Assembly: GCA_026125895.1 (NCBI GenBank)
Contig: JAHCKG010000012.1
Span: 57,081-121,080, forward strand
Direction: 5' to 3'
Source of the DNA: Pseudolabrys sp.
GTDB taxonomy: Bacteria; Pseudomonadota; Alphaproteobacteria; Rhizobiales; Xanthobacteraceae
Length of the DNA: 64,000 nucleotides
Positions 17,702 through 24,914 of the stretch are shown here, piece by piece (position 1 is the stretch's first letter; every line of letters starts with the position of its first letter). A model generated the notes under the pieces. It worked only from the letters and a program-made list of their open reading frames with translations. It had not been told where the DNA came from and ran no database searches. A program made the position numbers and the translations under genes.

Positions 17702-18721
17702 ATGACTGGGACAACGCGTTCATTTGCAGCGACGCCGGACCGCGCCGCCGGCTCCGATATTCTCACCGATGCCTTGCGCGCGATCCGGCTGCACGGATCT
17801 GTTTTCTTGAATGCGTGTTTCAAAACACCGTTCGGGGTCGTCACGCCGCGGCGTTTCGATCCTGGCTCACCGCTGGCGCATTTCCGTCACGTCAGCATCT
17901 TTCATCTCATTGCAGCCGGGTCGTGCGTCGTTGAAGTGGACGGCGCCGAGCCGACGCAAATATCGGCCGGCGATATTCTGCTCGTGCCGTTTGCCGACGA
18001 GCATCGCTTCTGGAATGGCGACGGCGTCGAGATGGTCAGGGCCGATACGCTGCTCCGCGCCAGCAACACGCCCGGCCTGTCGCAGATCAATTACGGCGGC
18101 GATGGCGAAGCCTTGCGCATGGTGTGCGGCATCATCGAGTCGTCGGAATTCCTGATTGCGCCGGTGTTTCGCACGCTGCCGCCGCTGCTGATCGATCGCA
18201 CCGGCGACGACAAGGTCAGCGCGCTGCTGGCCTCAACCGTGCAACAGATCATCACGTTGACGGAGGAGGCGGCGCCCGGCACCGAGATCGTACTCGGCCG
18301 CCTCATGGAAATCCTGTTCATCGAGGTGCTGCGCCGCTACACGATGCAACTGCCGCCGAACGCCAAAGGCTGGTTCGCGGCGGTCAACGACCCGATGTTG
18401 AGCCGTGCGTTGCAGGTCGTGCATGGCGACCCGGCGCGACGCTGGACGGTTGACGACATCGCCCGCGAAGCCGGTTCGTCGCGTACCGTGCTCGCCGAGC
18501 GCTTCAATGCCGTGCTCGGACAGAGCCCGATCGAATACGTCACGCACTGGCGGATGCAAATCGCCGCCGAACGGCTGCGCTCGAGCCGCGACAGCCTGGC
18601 CGAGATTGCCGCCGGCGTCGGTTATGAATCGGAAGCGGCCTTCAACCGCGCGTTCAAGCGCGTCACGGGCGAGACGCCCGGACGCTGGCGTGACAGCGCG
18701 CCGGTGTCGGTCCTGCTTTAG
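17702..18721 (+). CDS. AraC family regulator with N-terminal cupin
   Basis: A 339-residue regulator (start at the ATG 17702; an upstream in-frame start at 17558 adds a non-conserved tail). The N-terminal half is an AraC-type cupin with FHLIAAGSCVVEVDG and ISAGDILLVPFADEHRFW. The C-terminal half has two helix-turn-helix motifs: WTVDDIAREAGSSRTVLAERFNAVLG and LAEIAAGVGYESEAAFNRAFKRVTGETPGRWR. It probably controls the divergent methyltransferase operon. Its stop overlaps the stop of the convergent coiled-coil gene by 4 bases. Confidence 0.93.
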   Translation: MTGTTRSFAATPDRAAGSDILTDALRAIRLHGSVFLNACFKTPFGVVTPRRFDPGSPLAHFRHVSIFHLIAAGSCVVEVDGAEPTQISAGDILLVPFADEHRFWNGDGVEMVRADTLLRASNTPGLSQINYGGDGEALRMVCGIIESSEFLIAPVFRTLPPLLIDRTGDDKVSALLASTVQQIITLTEEAAPGTEIVLGRLMEILFIEVLRRYTMQLPPNAKGWFAAVNDPMLSRALQVVHGDPARRWTVDDIAREAGSSRTVLAERFNAVLGQSPIEYVTHWRMQIAAERLRSSRDSLAEIAAGVGYESEAAFNRAFKRVTGETPGRWRDSAPVSVLL

Positions 18722-19929
18722 GCGGCCGGCGCGGCCTGGAAGGGCGGCAGGTCGTTCTTGCCGGTGCGGCGCTCGAGCAGTCGCGGCAGCAGGCGCACGA
18801 TGTCGTGTTGCAGGGCGCTGGCCGCCTGAGCCTTGGCGGCGTATTCGGCGCGTTCGCGGTCGAATTCGGCGACCAGCTCGCGCATCGTCGCTTCGGCGTT
18901 GTCGCGCGTCACCTTGAGGACGGTGTCGAGAAACGCGATGTGCTTGTCCTTGGCCGCCACGGTTTCAAGGGCCGCATCGAGATCGGCCCGCGTGGCGTGC
19001 AGCACGGCCGACAAAGTCTCGTTGGATTCGACGAGCGCCGCCTTGTCGGCCTCGAGTTCGGCGACGTGGCCGTCGCGTTCATTGACCAGCGCTTGCAATT
19101 CAACGAGCCGCCGTTCGCCGGCGTCGGTATGCACCTTGAGCTCGGCATCGAAGCGGCGCTGCAGGCGGCTCTCGGCCTGGGCAAGCCCAAAGGCGTTGGC
19201 GGTCAGCGCCTTTTCAAGCTGGGCGCGCAGGTCCTCGATCAGCGCTTTGGATTCGGCAAGATCGGTGCTCTGGTCGTTCAGCGTGCTCTGGCTGTTCACC
19301 AGGCGCACCATCGAATGGTTGGCATCGCGCAAGGCCGTGGCCAGCCGGGATTCCAGCGCGGCCTTGTCGCTTTCCGATTCCAACAGGCGGCGAGTCAGTT
19401 CGGCGACTTCGCCGTCGCGCGATTGCGCCAGTTCGTGCAGCGAACCGAGCGTCAGCGCATTTGCCGCCATCTGTTCGCGGGCGCGCTGCAGATCCTGGGT
19501 CTGCTGGTCGCGCTGTCCGGTCAGGTTGGCGATGCGCTGGTCGCGCTCGCGCAGCATCGCCTCGAGTTCGGCGACGCGCTCGCGCGGATCGGCGGCGGGG
19601 ATGTCCTGCGGCGCGGGAATGCGCGGCCACAGCCGGCCGTCCGGATCGCGCTGCGGCGAGGGCGGGGTGGCATCGGTCTGGCGGCGGGGCCCCTGGCCGG
19701 AGGACGACTTCGGCTCCGGCTTGGGGGTGACCAGCGCCTTGATCAGGGTCGTAGGCTTCGGCGCGGCCTGGCGAGTCGGCCGGCGACCCCCATTGAGGGT
19801 GTCGATCCGCGTGGCGAGCGCCGACAGGCGTTCCGACAGCTCGTCGATGCCGGGCGGCTCCGCGCTGGGAATAGGGTTTCGACGACCGGATTGCATGCGC
19901 CTCAGGTCGCCCTCGGCGGGGCGACTCAT
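18718..19929 (-). CDS. Long coiled-coil protein of unknown function
   Basis: A 403-residue cytoplasmic protein with no signal peptide. Residues 1-110 are basic, proline-rich and probably disordered. From about 115 to 385 it is a long heptad-rich coiled coil, with stretches such as RVAELEAMLRERDQRIANLTGQRDQQ and ELQALVNERDGHVAELEADKAALVES. I do not recognise a named family. Such proteins often act in chromosome, division or polar organisation, but nothing here proves it. Several rho-independent-like or convergent signals isolate it from its neighbours. Confidence 0.75.
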   Translation of the reverse strand: MSRPAEGDLRRMQSGRRNPIPSAEPPGIDELSERLSALATRIDTLNGGRRPTRQAAPKPTTLIKALVTPKPEPKSSSGQGPRRQTDATPPSPQRDPDGRLWPRIPAPQDIPAADPRERVAELEAMLRERDQRIANLTGQRDQQTQDLQRAREQMAANALTLGSLHELAQSRDGEVAELTRRLLESESDKAALESRLATALRDANHSMVRLVNSQSTLNDQSTDLAESKALIEDLRAQLEKALTANAFGLAQAESRLQRRFDAELKVHTDAGERRLVELQALVNERDGHVAELEADKAALVESNETLSAVLHATRADLDAALETVAAKDKHIAFLDTVLKVTRDNAEATMRELVAEFDRERAEYAAKAQAASALQHDIVRLLPRLLERRTGKNDLPPFQAAPAA

Positions 19930-20001
19930 CTCTTAATGACGGATTAACCATCGATCCGTCGTGATTAACGACCGGTTAACGACGGCTTTCCCGCGCAAAG
20001 C

Positions 20002-20032
20002 AAAGCCCGCCGTCCGAGGGGCGGCGGGCTTT
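20002..20032 (-). terminator. Hairpin terminator after the CHRD gene
   Basis: A perfect 11-base stem, AAAGCCCGCCG (20002-20012) with CGGCGGGCTTT (20022-20032), and a 9-base loop. It starts 24 bases past the stop of the CHRD gene on the minus strand. The A/T ends make it usable in both directions, although no long T-run follows. Confidence 0.8.
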
Positions 20033-20055
20033 AGACGATCAGTTGCGACGTCGGC

Positions 20056-20499
20056 CTATTTGGTGACCTGACCGCGGATCTCGCCGGCCTTGTGCGCGGC
20101 GGTGTGGATGTTGACGTAGAGCTTGCCGGCCATCAGATCGGCGGCTTGGGCATCCGTCAGGGTCGCCTTGCCCTCGAATGGGCTGCCGGCCTTGTCGGCG
20201 CTGGTAAAGATCGGCACCGCGACGCCACCGTTCTTGCCGGGATCGCCGCTGTGGAAATGCGCGGCGACGGCCGGGCCGGTGAGGCCGCTATAGGTGCCTT
20301 TCCAGGTCAAGGTCTTGCTGTCGGTATCGTAGGTCGCGGTCACCGCGCCTTTGCCGGCGCTGTCGTTGGCCGGGACTTCACTCGCGCCGGATAGATCGGC
20401 CTTGAGGTTCACGGTCGCCGCAATGGCGGGCACCGCAAGCGACAGGCCGGCAATCAGGGCCGCGCCGGCCAGCGCGTGGCGCATAAATCGGTAGGTCAT
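20056..20499 (-). CDS. Secreted CHRD domain protein
   Basis: A 147-residue protein with a signal peptide (ending VPAIAA) and one CHRD domain. The domain shows LSGASEVPANDSAGKGAVTATYD, GLTGPAVAAHFHSG and the late LYVNIHTAAHKAGEIRGQV. CHRD domains, first seen in chordin, fold as beta-sandwiches and are secreted in bacteria; the function is unknown, and the conserved His residues hint at metal or ligand binding. AGGAGG before the ATG supports the start. Confidence 0.93.
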   Translation of the reverse strand: MTYRFMRHALAGAALIAGLSLAVPAIAATVNLKADLSGASEVPANDSAGKGAVTATYDTDSKTLTWKGTYSGLTGPAVAAHFHSGDPGKNGGVAVPIFTSADKAGSPFEGKATLTDAQAADLMAGKLYVNIHTAAHKAGEIRGQVTK

Positions 20500-20586
20500 G
20501 GCTGCCTCCTCGTTCGTGTCGATGAGCGGCCGCGATTGAAGCCGCTCACACCCAACACCGCAAGGCCGCCAATATTCCGGCGGCGA

Positions 20587-20802
20587 TCAGGCCAGTTGTT
20601 CGTGCGCCAGGCTGTCGACGTCGATCGACGTGCATGAGGTCGTGCCGCAGGAGTCGCATTCCCAGTAGTGACGGATCTCGCCGCCATCGACGAACTCCGA
20701 GGCGACCGGCGCGATGAGCTGGTCGCCGCATTGGGTGCAGCGCAATGCGGTGCCGAAGATGCGGAGCATCGAGAACGTCGCCGGATAGCAGTGGAGCTGC
20801 AT
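20587..20802 (-). CDS. Small zinc-ribbon-like protein
   Basis: A 71-residue protein whose ATG at 20802 has a strong ACAGGAGG ribosome-binding site, which rules out the longer frame from 20859. Two CxxC knuckles, RCTQCGD and CDSCGTTSC, are about 28 residues apart and should bind one zinc ion as a rubredoxin-like or zinc-ribbon fold. I recognise no named family. It may be a regulator or an assembly factor. Confidence 0.75.
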   Translation of the reverse strand: MQLHCYPATFSMLRIFGTALRCTQCGDQLIAPVASEFVDGGEIRHYWECDSCGTTSCTSIDVDSLAHEQLA

Positions 20803-21055
20803 GGTGGCCTCCTGTGGCACCTTGAGTCGTCCGTGAGGGCGAAGCTGAAGGCCAACCATGGCGGCCGCGCGACAGATTGGTGGAACTGTGGTGGCCGCGA
20901 GGGCAAAGTTTTATGACGCTTTGGAATGCTTCGCGTTCGAAATTGCGGCGCAGCAAACGTGCAAGCATCAACACGCTCAAGACAATTCGCGCCGGCGCAG
21001 GGTCGGCGCGCGGTGTCACGGCCGCGTCACAAGTCCGGCAAGGCCGCGTGATCGG

Positions 21056-21412
21056 CTAGCTATCGAGCTCGTCTTCGAGCGGCGGCAGCTGGCGGATCGG
21101 CCCGGTGGACAGGCTGATCTTCTTGCGCTGCGACGGCAGGCTTTCCGCGATCCGCGGCGACTTGCGTGACTTCTCGAACAGGTCCGAGCCGAGATTGCCG
21201 CCGTGCTCGGCGAGATCGTCTTCCTCGCAGCTGGCGGCGATCGCCAGACCGAGCGGCGCCAGATGCGCGCGGCGATAGCAGTAGACCGCGAGCAGGGCGC
21301 GGGTGTTGGGCGGCACGGCATCGATCAGGGCGGGCAGGCCCTGGGGCGTGACGCGATAGAGTTGGCCGAGCAGGCTCTCCGGTACGGGACAGGCTTCTTC
21401 ATTGAGGCGCAT
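21056..21412 (-). CDS. Conserved hypothetical protein
   Basis: A 118-residue acidic protein with no signal peptide or membrane segment. The ATG at 21412 has GGAGG seven bases before it, which decides against the longer frame from 21511. The first 75 residues look globular (LLGQLYRVTPQGLPALIDAVPPNTRALLAVYCYRRAHLAPLGLAIAASC); the rest is polar and probably flexible. No family is recognised. The coding frame and ribosome-binding site support a real gene. Confidence 0.65.
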   Translation of the reverse strand: MRLNEEACPVPESLLGQLYRVTPQGLPALIDAVPPNTRALLAVYCYRRAHLAPLGLAIAASCEEDDLAEHGGNLGSDLFEKSRKSPRIAESLPSQRKKISLSTGPIRQLPPLEDELDS

Positions 21413-21585
21413 ACAGAATCCTCCAACCCCGAAGATTCCCATGTGCCCTGATTTGGTTAACAAGAAGGAAACGGCGCCGCTGCTTTGAGGTCGGGGCCGG
21501 CTTTGACGCACGTCAAGGGCGCGCCGGCCGCACTGAGGCTTGATCTCTGCCGGCCGACTTTTCGGTCGCGCGGGAGGACCTGTCG

Positions 21586-21990
21586 ATGAGCGAATGTGCG
21601 GGACGACGAACCATCGTCGCGCTTGCCGTGGCCGCGGTTGCTGCGGGTCTGGCGCCGGCGGCGCGGGCCGATGATGCGGCCGCCGGCGCGGCCGAGTTCA
21701 AGGCGCGCTGCGCAGCGTGTCACGGTGAAACCGGCGCCGGCGATGGTCCTGCGGCGGCGGCCTTGCGCAGCCCGCCGCCAGACCTGCGGCAGCTCGCCAG
21801 GAACAACGACGGCGTCTTTCCGGAGAAGGTGCTCGAGACCGTGATCGACGGCCGCAAGACCATTCGCGCTCACGGCAATTTCGAGATGCCGGTGTGGGGT
21901 CGCGAGCTGTCGCAAGCGTCCGGCGATGCGGATGCCGCCAGACGCGTGAGCGCCGTCGTCCGCTTTCTGCGCGACATCCAGCAGAAATAG
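21586..21990 (+). CDS. Periplasmic class I cytochrome c
   Basis: A 134-residue protein with a signal peptide ending APAARAD and one haem-binding motif CAACH (Cys42, Cys45, His46). The distal axial ligand is probably Met101 in NFEMPVWG. It is a small soluble or periplasmic monohaem electron carrier of the cytochrome c family. The neighbours give no clear partner. A tRNA gene follows on the opposite strand. Confidence 0.92.
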   Translation: MSECAGRRTIVALAVAAVAAGLAPAARADDAAAGAAEFKARCAACHGETGAGDGPAAAALRSPPPDLRQLARNNDGVFPEKVLETVIDGRKTIRAHGNFEMPVWGRELSQASGDADAARRVSAVVRFLRDIQQK

Positions 21991-22042
21991 CCAGCCATGC
22001 ACCGCAAGCCGGTGGGGGCGCAGCCGAGGGCGAAAGGGGGCG

Positions 22043-22117
22043 TGGTGAGCGCGCTGGGATTCGAACCCAGGACCTCGCGATTAAAAGTCGTGTGCTCTAC
22101 CGCTGAGCTACGCGCCC
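22043..22117 (-). tRNA. tRNA-Lys (TTT)
   Basis: Read on the minus strand it starts GGGCGCGTAGCTCAGCGG, has the anticodon loop CTTTTAA (anticodon TTT, lysine), the T-loop GGTTCGAATCC, and ends CGCGCTC-A-CCA. The acceptor stem pairs with one G-U, and the CCA end is encoded in the genome. The length is 75 bases including CCA. Confidence 0.97.
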
Positions 22118-22444
22118 GTCACCATGCGATGATCTCATCCGGTTGGCCCGCCGTGACGGGATAAACGAACGCGGGTCGGCCCCGAACCGGACCAAAACGA
22201 CAGTCCAGACTCCAGTTGGATCATGCGCGACCGGCTGTTTAGGGGGGCATGCCGTCCGGGTCAATAGCCGCCCGGAACCGCGCCCGGCGCCTGTTGACGG
22301 GCAAAATCGGGTGAAAATTCCGCCTTTTCTGCCGATATCTTGAACTCGCGCGGCAGGCGCGGCGTTTGCTACACTTGAGGGCACGGCGAATCCCGCCTGC
22401 CACCATCCGGTCCCGAAAGTCGCCCCGAGGAGCCAGTTGCCGTC
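22118..22444. other. 327-base gap, no gene seen
   Basis: This stretch holds the promoter side of the minus-strand tRNA-Lys gene and the upstream region of the M20 hydrolase gene. No ORF with plausible coding character, no strong hairpin and no recognised regulatory motif was seen. A CCCCGAGGAG sequence at its right end is the probable ribosome-binding site of the next gene. Confidence 0.6.
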
Positions 22445-23611
22445 ATGCCGATTATCAACCGCGTCGCCGACCTGCATCCCGAAATCACCGCCTGGCGGCG
22501 CGACATGCACGCGCATCCCGAACTCCTCTATGACGTGCAGCGGACGGCGGCCTCCGTCTCCGAAAAGCTGAAGGCCTTCGGTTGCGACGAAGTCGTGCCC
22601 GGTATCGGCCGCACCGGCGTCATTGGCGTCATCCGCGGGCGCAAGTCGAATTCCGGCAAGACCATCGGCCTGCGCGCCGACATGGACGCGCTGCCGATTA
22701 CCGAGCTCAACGACCTGCCGTACAAGTCCACCAACCCCGGCAAGATGCACGCCTGCGGTCATGACGGACACACCGCCATGCTGCTCGGCGCGGCGCGCTA
22801 TCTTGCCGAGACGCGCAACTTCGATGGCACCGCCGTCGTTATCTTCCAGCCCGCGGAAGAGGGCGGCGCCGGCGCCAAGGCGATGCTGGACGACGGCATC
22901 ATCAACCGCTTCGGCATCGACGAATTCTACGGCATGCACAACTACCCCGGCATGCCGGTCGGCGAATTCGGCATCAACAGCGGCGCCATCATGGCGGCGA
23001 CCGATACGCTGGAAATCGAAGTCGAGGGCGTCGGCGGTCACGCCGCGCGGCCGCATCTGGCGGTCGATGCCGTGCTGACCGCGGCGCAGATCATCACCAA
23101 CCTGCAGTCGATCGTGTCGCGCAATGTCGATCCGCTCAAATCGGCGGTGATCTCGATCTGCGCGGTCGAAGCGGGCAACGCCTTCAACGTCCTGCCGGAG
23201 ACCGTGCAACTGCGCGGCACGGCGCGCACGCTCGATCCCGAGGTGCAGGATTTGCTCGAGGCCAACATGCACCGCGTCGTCGAGCACACGGCGGCGGCCA
23301 TGGGCGCCAAGGCCAAGCTCACTTATGCGCGCAACTATCCGATGCTGATCAACCACGACCGCGAAACCGGCTTTGCCGCCTCGGTGGCGCAGGAAGTCGC
23401 GGGCTCGAACCGCGTCAACACCGCGCTGCCGCCGATGATGGGCGGCGAAGATTTCTCCTTCATGCTGCAGAAGCGGCCGGGCGCCTTCATCTGGGTCGGC
23501 AACGGCGACAGCGCCGGGCTGCACCACCCGCGCTACAACTTCAACGACGACGTCATTCCGGTCGGCACGTCATACTGGGTCAAGCTGGTCGAAACCGCGC
23601 TGCCGGCTTGA
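22445..23611 (+). CDS. M20 family metallopeptidase/amidohydrolase (hippurate hydrolase-like)
   Basis: A 388-residue di-metal hydrolase of the M20D (hippuricase/IAA-amino acid hydrolase) type. Metal ligands lie in MHACGHDGHTAML near 101-113 and in the EEGGAGAK block near 137-144 (catalytic Glu). Later blocks are EVEGVGGHAARPHLAVDAV (dimer/lid domain), NVLPETVQLRGTART and MMGGEDFSFML. It removes acyl groups from N-acyl amino acids; the exact substrate is unknown. No signal peptide is seen, so it is cytoplasmic. Confidence 0.93.
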   Translation: MPIINRVADLHPEITAWRRDMHAHPELLYDVQRTAASVSEKLKAFGCDEVVPGIGRTGVIGVIRGRKSNSGKTIGLRADMDALPITELNDLPYKSTNPGKMHACGHDGHTAMLLGAARYLAETRNFDGTAVVIFQPAEEGGAGAKAMLDDGIINRFGIDEFYGMHNYPGMPVGEFGINSGAIMAATDTLEIEVEGVGGHAARPHLAVDAVLTAAQIITNLQSIVSRNVDPLKSAVISICAVEAGNAFNVLPETVQLRGTARTLDPEVQDLLEANMHRVVEHTAAAMGAKAKLTYARNYPMLINHDRETGFAASVAQEVAGSNRVNTALPPMMGGEDFSFMLQKRPGAFIWVGNGDSAGLHHPRYNFNDDVIPVGTSYWVKLVETALPA

Positions 23612-23625
23612 GGCTTGCCCGCTTC

Positions 23626-23740
23626 ACCTCTCCCATGGGGAAAGGTCGCCCGCGCAATGGCGCGGGCGGGTGAGGGGTTACGACTAACGGGCGCACTTTC
23701 CCCCTCACCCCAACCCTCTCCCCAGCGGGGAGAGGGGGCG
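23626..23740. repeat. Palindromic intergenic repeat, family D
   Basis: Two arms in inverted orientation share CCTCTCCC...GGGGA-AGG and GGGTGAGGGG. The right arm has a perfect 10-base stem, CCCTCTCCCC (23714-23723) with GGGGAGAGGG (23727-23736). The left arm contains a further hairpin, GCCCGCGC-AAT-GGCGCGGGC. It fills the space between two convergent genes and could end transcription from both sides. Confidence 0.8.
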
Positions 23741-23769
23741 CGCCGAGTTCGCCGCCGCGTCATCGTCTT

Positions 23770-24228
23770 TTAGCCCGCCGCCTTCATCAGGTTGTCCCGC
23801 AGGCGGACGATCTCGCCGCGCAGCGCCGCCGCAGTGTCGCCCGTCAGGCCGGTCGCCGGACCGATGCAGGCGCTCACCTCGCGCGACTGCTTGCGCAAGG
23901 CGTCGCCCTTGTCGGTGAGGCGCAGCCGCACCTGGCGTTCGTCGTCCGGGTCGCGCCGGCGGGTGAGGAGGCCGAGTCCCTCGAGCCGCTTCAGCAAGGG
24001 CGTCAGCGTGCTCGACTCCAGAAACAGCTTGTAGCCGATCTGCCCGACGGTCTGATCGTTCTCCGCCCACAGCGCCACCATCACCAGATACTGCGGATAG
24101 GTGAGGCCGAGCTTGTCGAGCAGCGGCTTGTAGACGCGATTGAAGGCGTGGCCGGCCGAATAGATGGCGAAGCACAAGAGGTCGGCGACGTCGGGCCGGC
24201 TCGCGGCGTCGGGCTTGGCGGATTTCAT
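23770..24228 (-). CDS. ohrR: OhrR-type MarR family regulator
   Basis: A 152-residue MarR repressor that senses organic hydroperoxides by oxidation of one N-terminal cysteine. Here that is Cys19 in DLLCFAIYSAGHAFNRVYK, the expected OhrR context. The winged helix is seen in TVGQIGYKLFLESSTLTPLLKRLEGLGLLTRRRDPDDERQVRLRLT. The ATG at 24228 (GGGAG upstream) is preferred to 24264. It faces the ohr gene, and its own promoter contains a perfect operator, so autorepression is expected. Confidence 0.92.
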   Translation of the reverse strand: MKSAKPDAASRPDVADLLCFAIYSAGHAFNRVYKPLLDKLGLTYPQYLVMVALWAENDQTVGQIGYKLFLESSTLTPLLKRLEGLGLLTRRRDPDDERQVRLRLTDKGDALRKQSREVSACIGPATGLTGDTAAALRGEIVRLRDNLMKAAG

Positions 24229-24273
24229 GGCTGGCGCTCCCGGGGCGGTCCGTCCGCCCCACACGGTTTCGTG

Positions 24274-24302
24274 AATATAGATCGCGCGCGATCTAATCGC
24301 AA
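24274..24302 (-). promoter_or_regulatory. ohrR promoter
   Basis: On the minus strand TTGCGA (24302-24297) and TATATT (24279-24274) are separated by exactly 17 bases. The 18-base operator lies between and over them. This is a close match to a sigma70-type promoter and gives a direct mechanism for autorepression. Confidence 0.65.
24278..24295. promoter_or_regulatory. OhrR operator 1
   Basis: A perfect 18-base palindrome, TAGATCGCGCGCGATCTA, lies between the -35 and -10 boxes of the ohrR promoter. It is the expected size for a MarR dimer site. A second, less perfect copy is at 24335-24350. Confidence 0.75.
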
Positions 24303-24334
24303 GCTATTGACCCGCCGGCGGAGAGACCCTAAAA

Positions 24335-24350
24335 AGATCGTGCGCGATAT
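24335..24350. promoter_or_regulatory. OhrR operator 2
   Basis: AGATCGTGCGCGATAT matches operator 1 (AGATCGCGCGCGATCT) at 14 of 16 positions. It lies just after a possible ohr promoter (TTGACC at 24307-24312, TAAAAA at 24330-24335, 17-base spacing), where a bound repressor would block ohr transcription. Confidence 0.65.
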
Positions 24351-24413
24351 AAACGCAAACGATTAATCAGGGTCGCCCGGACGAGGGTGCGCTCCCACAA
24401 CAGGAGAAGAACC

Positions 24414-24839
<426 letters not shown>

Positions 24840-24914
24840 GCACGGCGACGGCAAAAGCAAAGGGCGCCGGTGTTCCCGGCGCCCGTTGTATTTGAACGGC
24901 GTGGTCGCCAAGCC

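Noticed and set aside
20877-21059. A possible 60-codon gene between two small genes
   Set aside because: Basic, low-information translation, no clear ribosome-binding site and no recognised family.
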